From Robiginitomaculum sp. (GTDB lineage Bacteria; Pseudomonadota; Alphaproteobacteria; Caulobacterales; Maricaulaceae): 64,000 nucleotides of DNA. How positions within the stretch are numbered: the stretch's first letter is position 1; every line of letters starts with the position of its first letter. Below the pieces are notes generated by a model. The model was given only the letters and a program-made list of their open reading frames with translations. It ran no database searches and was not told the DNA's origin. Both the position numbers and the translations under genes were made by a program. This document shows positions 25,390 through 33,469 of the stretch, in pieces. Location: positions 280,499 to 344,498 of the forward strand of contig JAJFFT010000004.1 in NCBI GenBank assembly GCA_021776525.1. Direction: 5' to 3'.

Positions 25390-27326
25390 TGAAAAATCGA
25401 ATTCTTCTGCTTTTAGCAACACTCATTTTAACCCTTGGGGTGTTCAACACGCCATCGGTCATGGCCCAAGTGGATAATGACGAGCCTTTGCCTGAACTGA
25501 ATTTTGGTGTCCTGACGACCGAAGCCAGCGATAATTTATCGGTATTGTGGACGCCGTTTTTGGAAGACATGGGCAAAATGACCGGCATGAAGGTCAACGC
25601 CTTCTTTTCTGCCGATTATTCGGGCCTGATCGAGGCCATGCGCTTTGAACGTATTGAGGCATCATGGTTTTCTAATAAATCAGGCCTGGAGGCTGTGCGC
25701 CGCTCTAATGGTGAAGTGTTTGCCAAGGCCACCTATCCCGATGGTGCACCGGGATATTACTCGGTTCTGCTGGTTCCGGCTGATAGCCCCTATAAAACTC
25801 TGGATGACATTCTGGTTTGTGACCAGACCATCAATTTTGGCATGGGGGATCCTAATTCAACCTCTGGGTCGTTAATGCCGATGGCTTATGTGTTTGCACC
25901 GCGCGGGATTGTGCCCAATGAGTGCTTCAAGAACGTCACCAATGCCACCCACGAAGCCAATGGCTATGCAGTGGCCAACAAACTGGTTGATGTGGCCACA
26001 AATAACACCACCAATCTTAAACGTCTGGGCCGTACCCAACCTGAAATTCTGGCTCGTATGCGGGTGTTATGGCAATCGCCATTGATCCAAACGGACCCGA
26101 TTATCTGGCGTCGGGATCTATCGCCCGAAGTGAAACAAAAGCTTCTGTATTTCTTTATGACCTATGGGCGCCGCGCCGACAGTCCGGAAGAATTGCAGCG
26201 CCAGCGCAAAATCTTGGCCGAGCTGGATTTCGGGATGTTTTTACCGGCTTCAGATGCACATCTTGACCCGATCATTCGTTTGGAAATCGTTCGCGATATG
26301 GCGACGACACGCAATGATTATTCCCTCAGCGATGAAGAACGGGCTGCCAAACTGGCGGAGTTGCAAACGCGACTTAATGAGGTCGGTGCCGGCGAAGGCG
26401 AAGTTGTTGAGGCGGTCGGTATTGTTGCCAATAACAACCGCAGCTCGCGCAGCAAAGCAAAGGCCCTGCCGTGGAAACGGGTCGGCTTTACGCTCAGCAT
26501 TGGCCTGATCGCCTTTGGTTTATTCTTCTGGAGTTCCGCCACCCGTGGTGCGGGGCCGGTCAAGCCGGTTCGCGAGCGCCTGTTTGATTCCGCGGTCTGG
26601 TCAATCTTTCTGGCCTTGTTGATCTGGGCCTATGTGGCCGCCGAAATTTATAAAACCCCCGATCTGGTCAACAATGCTGACAAGATGGGCGAGTATGCGG
26701 CCGGCTTCTTGAAACTCGACTGGAAAGAAGGCTGGCTTTATCTGCAACAAATGTCAGTGACCATCCAGATCGCACTCTGGGGGACATTCCTTTCGATCTT
26801 GTTCGCCATTCCTTTTGGTCTGCTTTCATCGCGTAATGTTGCACCTGCGCCCGTGGTATTCTTTGTCCGCCGGCTTATGGATGCATTTCGCTCGATCAAT
26901 GAACTTGTCGTCGGGACCATGTTTGTGGTGACCGTGGGTCTTGGCCCGTTTGCCGGTGTTATGGCGCTGGCGGTGCATACCACCGGTGTGTTGGCCAAAC
27001 TATTCTCCGAGGCCGTTGAGGCCATGGACCCTGGCCCGGTAGAGGGTGTGCGGGCCACTGGCGGGCGTCCCATACACGAGGTTATTTGGGGTGTTATTCC
27101 CCAGGTGGCGCCGCTCTGGACATCCTATGCGCTATATCGATTTGAAACCAACACCCGTTCGGCGACCATATTGGGATTGATCGGTGCAGGCGGTATCGGC
27201 CAGTTATTGTTCGAACAAATCCGGTCTTTCCAGTATGGGAAAACTGCGGCTATTTTGCTGATCATTATTATTGCCGTGACCATGGTTGATATGCTCAGCC
27301 AGATTTTGCGCAAACGCTTGATGTAA
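25389..27326 (+). CDS. phnDE: Fused phosphonate-binding protein and permease (PhnD-PhnE)
   Basis: One 645-residue chain joins two usually separate importer subunits. Residues 1-27 are a signal peptide or anchor. Residues 35-320 match the PhnD binding domain (FSADYSGLIEAMRFERIEASWF and GDPNSTSGSLMP). After a linker and a membrane helix near 365, residues 395-645 match the PhnE permease, with the EAA-type loop EGVRATGGRPIHEVIWGVIPQ and a final LGLIGAGGIGQLLFEQI. The binding domain would thus be tethered on the periplasmic side. The SD, GGAGG 7 bases upstream, lies inside phnC. No frameshift or internal stop interrupts the junction, so the fusion is genuine in this sequence. Confidence 0.9.
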   Translation: MKNRILLLLATLILTLGVFNTPSVMAQVDNDEPLPELNFGVLTTEASDNLSVLWTPFLEDMGKMTGMKVNAFFSADYSGLIEAMRFERIEASWFSNKSGLEAVRRSNGEVFAKATYPDGAPGYYSVLLVPADSPYKTLDDILVCDQTINFGMGDPNSTSGSLMPMAYVFAPRGIVPNECFKNVTNATHEANGYAVANKLVDVATNNTTNLKRLGRTQPEILARMRVLWQSPLIQTDPIIWRRDLSPEVKQKLLYFFMTYGRRADSPEELQRQRKILAELDFGMFLPASDAHLDPIIRLEIVRDMATTRNDYSLSDEERAAKLAELQTRLNEVGAGEGEVVEAVGIVANNNRSSRSKAKALPWKRVGFTLSIGLIAFGLFFWSSATRGAGPVKPVRERLFDSAVWSIFLALLIWAYVAAEIYKTPDLVNNADKMGEYAAGFLKLDWKEGWLYLQQMSVTIQIALWGTFLSILFAIPFGLLSSRNVAPAPVVFFVRRLMDAFRSINELVVGTMFVVTVGLGPFAGVMALAVHTTGVLAKLFSEAVEAMDPGPVEGVRATGGRPIHEVIWGVIPQVAPLWTSYALYRFETNTRSATILGLIGAGGIGQLLFEQIRSFQYGKTAAILLIIIIAVTMVDMLSQILRKRLM

Positions 27327-27359
27327 GCTTGGGGCCTCGCATTTTCTGAATTTTTCACG

Positions 27360-27377
27360 CTGTCACGGGCGTGTCAC
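27360..27377 (+). promoter_or_regulatory. PHO-box-like direct repeat upstream of the porin gene
   Basis: CTGTCAC and GTGTCAC are 7-base near-identical direct repeats separated by four bases (GGGC), the spacing of a PhoB-binding PHO box (consensus CTGTCAT, four bases, CTGTCAT). The site sits 68 bases upstream of a phosphate-selective porin start and a PstS-like gene, where PhoB control would be expected. The central four bases are GC-rich, unlike the AT-rich enteric consensus. No further repeat unit is clear. Confidence 0.65.
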
Positions 27378-27385
27378 ATTCCTTT

Positions 27386-27435
27386 CCTAGAGAAGCGCTG
27401 TCGAATGCAATTGTATGCGTTCAGCATTCTCTAGG
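27386..27435 (+). promoter_or_regulatory. Long imperfect inverted repeat in the porin leader
   Basis: CCTAGAGAA and TTCTCTAGG form a perfect 9-base outer stem. Inside are a bulge, a short GT/AC pairing and an inner stem, GAATGCA with TGCGTTC. The right arm runs into the AGGAGGGG ribosome-binding site of the porin gene. It could be an RNA hairpin that limits translation, a stability element, or a DNA operator. Confidence 0.55.
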
Positions 27436-27444
27436 AGGGGATAA

Positions 27445-28584
27445 ATGAGAAAAACTTCTCTTATGGCACTGGCCGTGACGTTGGCCGCACCAGGTGCCGC
27501 ATTAGCCGATAGTGAATTTTCCATTGCGCCGCGTGGTCGGGTTTTGTTGGACTTCTCAGATATCGATTATGATCTTGCGGGGCTGAAAACCTCAAATTCA
27601 GATACAGAATTTCGTACGGCCCGGCTCGGCATTTTTGGCAAAATGGGCAGCCGGATTAAATACGTCGCCGAATTTGACTTTGTGAATGGCGGCGATATCG
27701 CCTTTCACGACCCCAAAGCCAAGGATGTTAAATTGTCGTTCAAGGTGAACAGCAATACATCATTGACGATTGGCAATCAGAAAACGCCCAACTCATTGGA
27801 GGAGCAAACTTCTGGCCGCTTTACCACATTTTTGGAACGGGGCAGCGTCACCGACGCGTTTCGGCTGTCGCGCCGTTTTGGTGCCGTGCTGTCAACACAT
27901 GGTGATCGTTATTCATTGTCCGCCGGTGTGTTTGGCAATGATTTGAACGCTGTGCTTTACAGCCATGAAGGTTTACTCTCAAACGAGCATTCCTATGCGG
28001 CACGAGGCACTTTCACGCCGATCAATGATGATAACCACACTGTGCATTTGGGCGGCAGCATACGGCGCTTTACAGGCAATGCGGGGGATCAAATCCGGGT
28101 GCGCGCCCGCCCACGTATTCACTTATCCCAACGTCTGGTTGACGCCAATAATCAGGGTAAAAATTCGACCGTCTATGGACTCGAGGCGGCCTATGTTTCT
28201 GGCCCGTTTCATGTCGAGGGCGAATGGATGCGCGAAGATGCTCTCAATGCATCCGATGGTTTTTTTGTTCAAGCCGGCTGGTTCCTGACGGGCGAAAAAC
28301 GGACCTATAGCGTCAAGAAAGGCGCCTTTGGCCGGATCAAGCCCACCCGCGCGGTTGGAGAAGGCGGTGCCGGAGCTTTTGAAATTGCGGCACGTTTTGA
28401 CACATTGGATTTAACCTCTGCCAATGCGGGTAAAATGAATACATGGGCGGCTGGTCTGAACTGGTATCCGCAAAGCCATGTCCGGGTCATGCTTAATGCC
28501 ATTCACGCGACCGCACGCGGCGCGGCTAAATTTGGCGTTGGAAATACGGACGGCATGCAAATGCGTCTGCAATACGACTGGTAA
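27445..28584 (+). CDS. Phosphate-selective porin (OprO/OprP family)
   Basis: This outer-membrane beta-barrel porin of 379 residues would let phosphate or polyphosphate diffuse in. The signal peptide ends GAALAD. Family features include the N-terminal strand IAPRGRVLLDFSDIDYD, the segment FRTARLGIFGKMGSRIKYVAEFDF, and the closing strand VRVMLNAIHATARG...MQMRLQYDW with the final aromatic residue. AGGAGGGG precedes the ATG at a suitable distance. Selectivity is inferred from family and context: a PHO-box-like repeat lies upstream, a PstS-like gene is directly downstream, and the PhnCDE importer precedes it. Confidence 0.87.
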   Translation: MRKTSLMALAVTLAAPGAALADSEFSIAPRGRVLLDFSDIDYDLAGLKTSNSDTEFRTARLGIFGKMGSRIKYVAEFDFVNGGDIAFHDPKAKDVKLSFKVNSNTSLTIGNQKTPNSLEEQTSGRFTTFLERGSVTDAFRLSRRFGAVLSTHGDRYSLSAGVFGNDLNAVLYSHEGLLSNEHSYAARGTFTPINDDNHTVHLGGSIRRFTGNAGDQIRVRARPRIHLSQRLVDANNQGKNSTVYGLEAAYVSGPFHVEGEWMREDALNASDGFFVQAGWFLTGEKRTYSVKKGAFGRIKPTRAVGEGGAGAFEIAARFDTLDLTSANAGKMNTWAAGLNWYPQSHVRVMLNAIHATARGAAKFGVGNTDGMQMRLQYDW

Positions 28585-28628
28585 GGCGCGTGTTCGCGGC
28601 CTTACAAAAAAAAACAAGGAATGAAACC

Positions 28629-29762
28629 ATGAAAACCACACAATTAATGATCGCGGGCCTGTTGGCCGGGGTTTGCAGTTTTGCCGCACCGGCGCTATCT
28701 CGCGATACGCTGCACATTGTTGGCTCATCTACCGTCTATCCGTTCTCGACGGCGGTAGCGGAAAACTTTGGCGCGCAAACTGATTTTCCAACCCCGATCG
28801 TCGAATCTACCGGTTCCGGTGGCGGTATGAAGCTGTTTTGTGCCGGCGTTGGCGAAGGTACGCCAGACATCACCAATGCCTCACGGCGGATGAAGGCCAA
28901 TGAATGGACATTGTGCCATCAAAATGGTGTTACGGATATTGTCGAGGTCAAAATCGGCTTTGATGGGATTGTTTTTGCCAATGCCACCGACGCCCCGACA
29001 TTTGACCTGACTTTGAAACAGGTGTTTCTGGCCTTTGCCGCGCAAGTGCCCGTTGCGGACGATAATTGCGTTCTCAAAGACAACCCCTACACTAAATGGT
29101 CACAAATTGATCCGTCTTTGCCTGATACAAAAATCGAAGCCTATGGCCCGCCGCCAACATCGGGTACCCGTGATGCATTTGTTGAAATCGCCATGGAAAA
29201 AGGGGCCAAGCAGATATCTTGCCTAAAGGCACTTCGTTCTGCCAAACCGGGCGATGAGGCCTATCAGAGCATAACCCCCGTTTTGCCCGAAGGTATGGGA
29301 GCTTCCGCTGATGGAACTGCTTTGGCGGGTAAAAAAATATTCAAATACATTGCCCATCGTCTGCGTGAAGATGGGGCCTGGATTGATGCTGGTGAAAATG
29401 ACAACGCCATTGTGCAAACTCTTGAAAAAACACCCGCGGCACTCGGTATTTTCGGGTTTTCTTTTCTGGACCAAAATGGTGACCAGATCAAAGGCGCCCA
29501 TATTGATGGTGATGAACCCAGTTTTGAAAACATTGCCAGCGGTGCCTATCCTGTGTCCCGCGATCTGTTCTTCTATGTGAAGAAACAACACACATCACTG
29601 GTCCCTGGCATTGCCGCTTTTGTGGCTGAATTTACCAATGATGATACCTGGGGTGAGTTTGGTTATCTGGGCGATAAAGGTCTGATCCCACTGCCCGAAG
29701 AAGATCGGGTCCGCCTTGGTGAAAGCGCCCGCGCTCTTGCCATTATGACACAAAGCCCCTGA
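28629..29762 (+). CDS. PstS-like periplasmic phosphate-binding protein
   Basis: This class II solute-binding protein has 377 residues from the chosen start. After a signal peptide ending near APALSR, it shows the phosphate-binding signatures HIVGSSTVYPFSTAVAENF, ESTGSGGGMKLFCAGVGEG, and GPPPTSGTRDAFVE. The track start at 28590 adds a non-typical leader; ATG 28629 follows AAGGA at about 8 bases. It begins 44 bases after the porin stop and is probably co-transcribed with it. The permease and ATPase genes pstCAB are not next to it, so it must work with components elsewhere or act with the porin. Confidence 0.88.
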   Translation: MKTTQLMIAGLLAGVCSFAAPALSRDTLHIVGSSTVYPFSTAVAENFGAQTDFPTPIVESTGSGGGMKLFCAGVGEGTPDITNASRRMKANEWTLCHQNGVTDIVEVKIGFDGIVFANATDAPTFDLTLKQVFLAFAAQVPVADDNCVLKDNPYTKWSQIDPSLPDTKIEAYGPPPTSGTRDAFVEIAMEKGAKQISCLKALRSAKPGDEAYQSITPVLPEGMGASADGTALAGKKIFKYIAHRLREDGAWIDAGENDNAIVQTLEKTPAALGIFGFSFLDQNGDQIKGAHIDGDEPSFENIASGAYPVSRDLFFYVKKQHTSLVPGIAAFVAEFTNDDTWGEFGYLGDKGLIPLPEEDRVRLGESARALAIMTQSP

Positions 29763-29768
29763 TCGAGT

Positions 29769-30914
29769 TTATGCCTGATCCGTGGGGGGCGTATTGCTAC
29801 TGTCCCTTGCGGATCGGCGCATGCGTTTGGGCAGGCGCGGGCGAACCTTTCCGCCCAGGCGTTTCAGGCGTTTCCAGAACCGCCGCCGTTCCGGCCCCGG
29901 TGGCACCTCCAGGTTTTTGACGAAATCCTCGGCGCACGCTGTCCAGGAATAGGTCAGAGCGTGTTTGCGGGCCACTTCCCGGTCCAGATCCAGACAGGCC
30001 AGACTGGCGGCCTGTAAATCTTCGTCAAAGGCCCCGGCCCCTGATGTGCCGATAATGTCTTGCGGCCCCGGCACTGGGAAAGATGATACCGGTGTTCCAC
30101 AAGCCATAGCTTCCAGATTAACCAGCCCGAAGGTGTCAGTGCGACTGGGGAACACGAACACATCTGCATCGGCAAAATGACGGGCCAATTCCTCGCCGTG
30201 TTTGACGCCGGTAAACACTATATCAGGATATTTGCGTCTTAATTCTTCTAATTGCGGGCCATCGCCGACAACCACTTTGGTGCCTGGCAGGTCCAGCTCC
30301 AAAAAGCCTTCGATGTTTTTTTCAACGGCGATGCGGCCGACATTAACAAAAACAGGGCGCTTCAAACCGGCATAAACGCCGTTTTCAACATCGCGCAGTT
30401 CAGGGTTGAACAACTCTGTATCAACACCGCGCGCCCAGGCGCTGATATTGCCAAAGCCCTTGGCCAGCAACTCTTTGCTCATGCTGGGGGTGGTGACCAT
30501 CATGCGTCCGCCGGAATTGTGAAACCGTCGCATAAACGCATAACCTAAGGACAGCGGGATAAACGGAAAACGGGCATGCACATATTCGGGGAACTGGGTG
30601 TGATAGCTGGTGGTGAAGGGCCAGTTCCATTTCAGACACAGGGACCGCGCTGTTTGTCCGATACTGCCTTCGGTGGCGATATGGATGGCGTCCGGTTCAA
30701 ACTTTTCGATGCGCCGCTGAATATCCTTTTTGGCAAAAAATGCCAGACGGATTTCTGGATATGTCGGCAAGGGCAGGGTGAAATACCCGTCTCCCGGACT
30801 GATGACTTCAACCTCATGGCCCATGGCGCGGCATTCATCGACTGTGCGGCTGAGGGTCCTCACCACACCATTGACCTGGGGCTCCCAGGCGTCGGTCACC
30901 AGAATAATGCGCAT
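29769..30914 (-). CDS. GT4-family glycosyltransferase (SqdX/Agt-like)
   Basis: This cytoplasmic or membrane-associated GT-B retaining glycosyltransferase has about 381 residues. The N-terminus RIILVTDAWEPQVNGVVRTL, the middle ARGVDTELFNPE, and the EX7E-type motif RTDTFGLVNLEAMACGTPV match the GT4 branch that includes sulfoquinovosyl, mannosyl and the alphaproteobacterial Agt glycolipid synthases. The C-terminal 50 residues are strongly basic and proline-rich. The track starts at a TTG; ATG 30914 has GGAG at a 6-base gap. It is convergent with the PstS-like gene, six bases apart. A role in making phosphorus-free glycolipids is inference from family and neighbourhood. Confidence 0.75.
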   Translation of the reverse strand: MRIILVTDAWEPQVNGVVRTLSRTVDECRAMGHEVEVISPGDGYFTLPLPTYPEIRLAFFAKKDIQRRIEKFEPDAIHIATEGSIGQTARSLCLKWNWPFTTSYHTQFPEYVHARFPFIPLSLGYAFMRRFHNSGGRMMVTTPSMSKELLAKGFGNISAWARGVDTELFNPELRDVENGVYAGLKRPVFVNVGRIAVEKNIEGFLELDLPGTKVVVGDGPQLEELRRKYPDIVFTGVKHGEELARHFADADVFVFPSRTDTFGLVNLEAMACGTPVSSFPVPGPQDIIGTSGAGAFDEDLQAASLACLDLDREVARKHALTYSWTACAEDFVKNLEVPPGPERRRFWKRLKRLGGKVRPRLPKRMRRSARDSSNTPPTDQA

Positions 30915-31092
30915 CATGTGCTCCAAACGTTTTTCAACAAATGCCTTAGCCTACCCACCCTCACTTGGCGAGCATGTTGTCATGCCAGAGCTCGAAAAAT
31001 ACTCTGACTTGAACAGCGCGATATATCGGTGCAGTTTGTCAATGCAACCCGGTTGATCCAGGCAAAAGAGACAAGGCGAGGCCACGCGCACG

Positions 31093-32772
31093 ATGACATC
31101 TCCCTCATCTGATAAGACGAGCGCCGCACATCACCACCACCATCACCATTCGCGTGCCGTGTGGCAGCGTTGGGTGGTCCGCCGCATTCGCTACCATGCA
31201 GATCATCCGGTCTGGTTGTGGCTGACAGCTGCATTGGTGGGGACATTAGCGGGCTTTGCCACCTTGGGCTTTCGGCTGTCTATCTTGGGCGTGCAGGGCT
31301 TGCTTTATGGCAGCTCCGAAGAGCGTCTGGCGAGTACCGCAGCAGCTTTGCATTGGGGGCATATATGGATTGCCCCGGTGATCGGCGGGCTGACCGTCGG
31401 GGCGCTTTTATATCTGGCAGAGCGGGCCAAAGCGCTTGGCGAAGTGCGGGCGCAAAGCGTTGCCGAAGTGATCGAGGCCCGCGCCGTCGGCAAGGGGAAT
31501 ATCGGCTTTGGTCCGGGATTGTATTCGGCGGCAATTACCGCTGTCTCGCTAGGCTCTGGGGCCAGTGCTGGGCGGGAAGGCCCGGCGGTGCATCTGGGTG
31601 CCGCATTGGCATCTTTGTTGTCGCGCACTCTGAACCTTGGAGAGCGCAACGCGCGCACATTGCTGGCCTGTGGTGCGGCGGGTGCCGTGGCGGCGTCTTT
31701 CAATGCGCCACTGGCCGGGTTGTTGTTTGCGCTTGAGGTTGTGCTTGGCCATTACGCCTTGCGGGTGATTGCCCCAACCGCGGTGGCGGCAACGGCCGGG
31801 GCCGTGGTCACCCGGTCATTCCTTGGTGCGCAACCGGCCTTTGATCTGCCGCCTGTGCCAGGGGCTAGCCTGATTGATTACCCTGCCGCTGTGCTTCTGG
31901 GTCTTCTGTGTGCCGGTTTGGCCATTGTGTTTGTAACCCTGATGGTCAAAGGACCATACCATGTGCAAAAGCTGGCGGCGCGTTTTGGGGTGCCGCTGTG
32001 GGCTTTGCCCCCCATGGGCGGCGTATTGATTGGTCTGATCGGCATTGTCTTTCCCCAGGTTCTGGGTGTCGGTTACGAGGCCACCAGTACGGCGTTGCAC
32101 GGCGGTTATGGACTTATTTTATTGCTGTTGCTGTTGTGCGCAAAAATTATTGCCACCATGGTGTCTTTGTCATTTCGCTTTGGCGGCGGAATGTTCTCCC
32201 CGTCGATTTATCTGGGCGCCATGGTTGGTGCGGCGTTTGGGGCGCTGGTTGGTATGCTGCTTGGCGAAGCGGCGGCCCCGGCATTTTTCGCCATTGTTGG
32301 TATGGGGGCATTGTCCGGCGCTGTGTTGGGCGCACCTATATCGACCACCTTGATTGTTTTTGAACTGACGCAATCATACGAAGCCTCGGTAGCGGTGTTG
32401 TTGGCGGTGTCTCTGGCTACGGTAGTCACTCAGGCCATCACCCGCGGCAATATCTTTCAAAAACAGATCGAGCTGCGCGGCTATACCTTACGCGATGGTC
32501 CGCAAAGGTTGATCCTTCAAACTGTGCGAGTCCGCGATTTCATGACCCCGATCAGCCGTCTTAAAAAAGAAATCAGCATGGCCGGGGCGGTGCTTTATGC
32601 CGATGACACGCTGGGCAAGGCTCTGGGTCTGTTGAAAGCAGAAAATCTGGATGGTGCGCCGGTCAAATCGCGCTTTGGCGAACAAAAGGTCATTGGCTAT
32701 ATCTCCCGCGAGGATGCGTTGTTGGCCTATAATCAACGCCTTGTCGAAGAACATGAGGAACGCAGCGGCTAA
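31093..32772 (+). CDS. ClC-family chloride channel/antiporter with CBS domains
   Basis: This polytopic ClC protein of 559 residues carries chloride, usually against protons. The selectivity-filter sequences are visible: GSGASAGREGPAVHLGAAL (about residue 155), and FRFGGGMFSPSIYLGAMVG (about 360). A cytoplasmic CBS pair occupies about 475-550 (VRDFMTPISRL and VIGYISREDALLAYN) and could sense nucleotides. A natural run of seven histidines sits at residues 13-19 in the cytoplasmic N-tail. The gate glutamate is the E of GREGP. The gene stands alone between intergenic regions. Confidence 0.9.
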   Translation: MTSPSSDKTSAAHHHHHHHSRAVWQRWVVRRIRYHADHPVWLWLTAALVGTLAGFATLGFRLSILGVQGLLYGSSEERLASTAAALHWGHIWIAPVIGGLTVGALLYLAERAKALGEVRAQSVAEVIEARAVGKGNIGFGPGLYSAAITAVSLGSGASAGREGPAVHLGAALASLLSRTLNLGERNARTLLACGAAGAVAASFNAPLAGLLFALEVVLGHYALRVIAPTAVAATAGAVVTRSFLGAQPAFDLPPVPGASLIDYPAAVLLGLLCAGLAIVFVTLMVKGPYHVQKLAARFGVPLWALPPMGGVLIGLIGIVFPQVLGVGYEATSTALHGGYGLILLLLLLCAKIIATMVSLSFRFGGGMFSPSIYLGAMVGAAFGALVGMLLGEAAAPAFFAIVGMGALSGAVLGAPISTTLIVFELTQSYEASVAVLLAVSLATVVTQAITRGNIFQKQIELRGYTLRDGPQRLILQTVRVRDFMTPISRLKKEISMAGAVLYADDTLGKALGLLKAENLDGAPVKSRFGEQKVIGYISREDALLAYNQRLVEEHEERSG

Positions 32773-32833
32773 AGGCCTCGCCGCTCGCTGCTGAGAGTGG
32801 CATAAAGCATCATTGAAAACGTGTGATTCGCTT

Positions 32834-33439
32834 ATGCCTCATTCCTCCGCCGGACCAGAAATTGAACGCCTGATTACCCTGTTGGCCCGGCTTCCGGGTC
32901 TGGGGCCGCGCTCTGCACGACGGGCTGCGCTGCACCTGATCCGCAAAAAAGAAGCCTTGATGGCTCCGCTGGCCGATGCTCTGGGCGAGGCGGCAACCCG
33001 CATCACCACATGCCAGCAGTGCGGCAATATTGATGTCAGTAATCCATGCGCCATTTGCGCTGCGCCAGGCCGGGCTCAAAACAGTATTTGCGTGGTCGAA
33101 CAGGTGGGTGATCTTTGGGCGTTGGAACGGGCCGGGGCCTATCGCGGGCGCTACCATGTGCTGGGCGGGGTGCTCTCGGCGCTGGATGGGGTGCGGCCCG
33201 AAGACTTGCGCATTGGCGCGCTGGTCAATCGTGCCGCAGAGGATGGCGTGAGCGAAATTATACTGGCGCTGAATGCCAATGTTGATGGGCAAACAACGGC
33301 GCATTACATTCATGATGCCCTGGCGCAAACGGGCGTGCAAATCACCTCGATCGCGCGCGGTGTGCCGGTGGGCGGCGATCTGGATTATCTGGATGATGGC
33401 ACTCTGACAGCGGCGCTTAAAGCCCGTAAATCGCTATAA
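32834..33439 (+). CDS. recR: Recombination mediator RecR
   Basis: RecR works with RecO and RecF to load RecA at gaps during DNA repair. The 201-residue protein has an N-terminal helix-hairpin-helix ([20 protein letters not shown]), a four-cysteine zinc finger ([16 protein letters not shown]) and a Toprim domain ([15 protein letters not shown]) followed by the Walker-like C-terminus. The track start at 32813 is TTG and adds an atypical leader; ATG 32834 gives the usual length. The usual partner ybaB/dnaX is not in the window. The E1-like gene begins 30 bases later. Confidence 0.95.
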   Translation: MPHSSAGPEIERLITLLARLPGLGPRSARRAALHLIRKKEALMAPLADALGEAATRITTCQQCGNIDVSNPCAICAAPGRAQNSICVVEQVGDLWALERAGAYRGRYHVLGGVLSALDGVRPEDLRIGALVNRAAEDGVSEIILALNANVDGQTTAHYIHDALAQTGVQITSIARGVPVGGDLDYLDDGTLTAALKARKSL

Positions 33440-33469
33440 TCCAGACGCCTTTTACAGACAGAAAGACCG

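Noticed and set aside
31129-31149. His tract as vector or tag contamination
   Set aside because: It lies inside a natural gene with mixed codons and normal flanks; no cloning-site sequence is seen.
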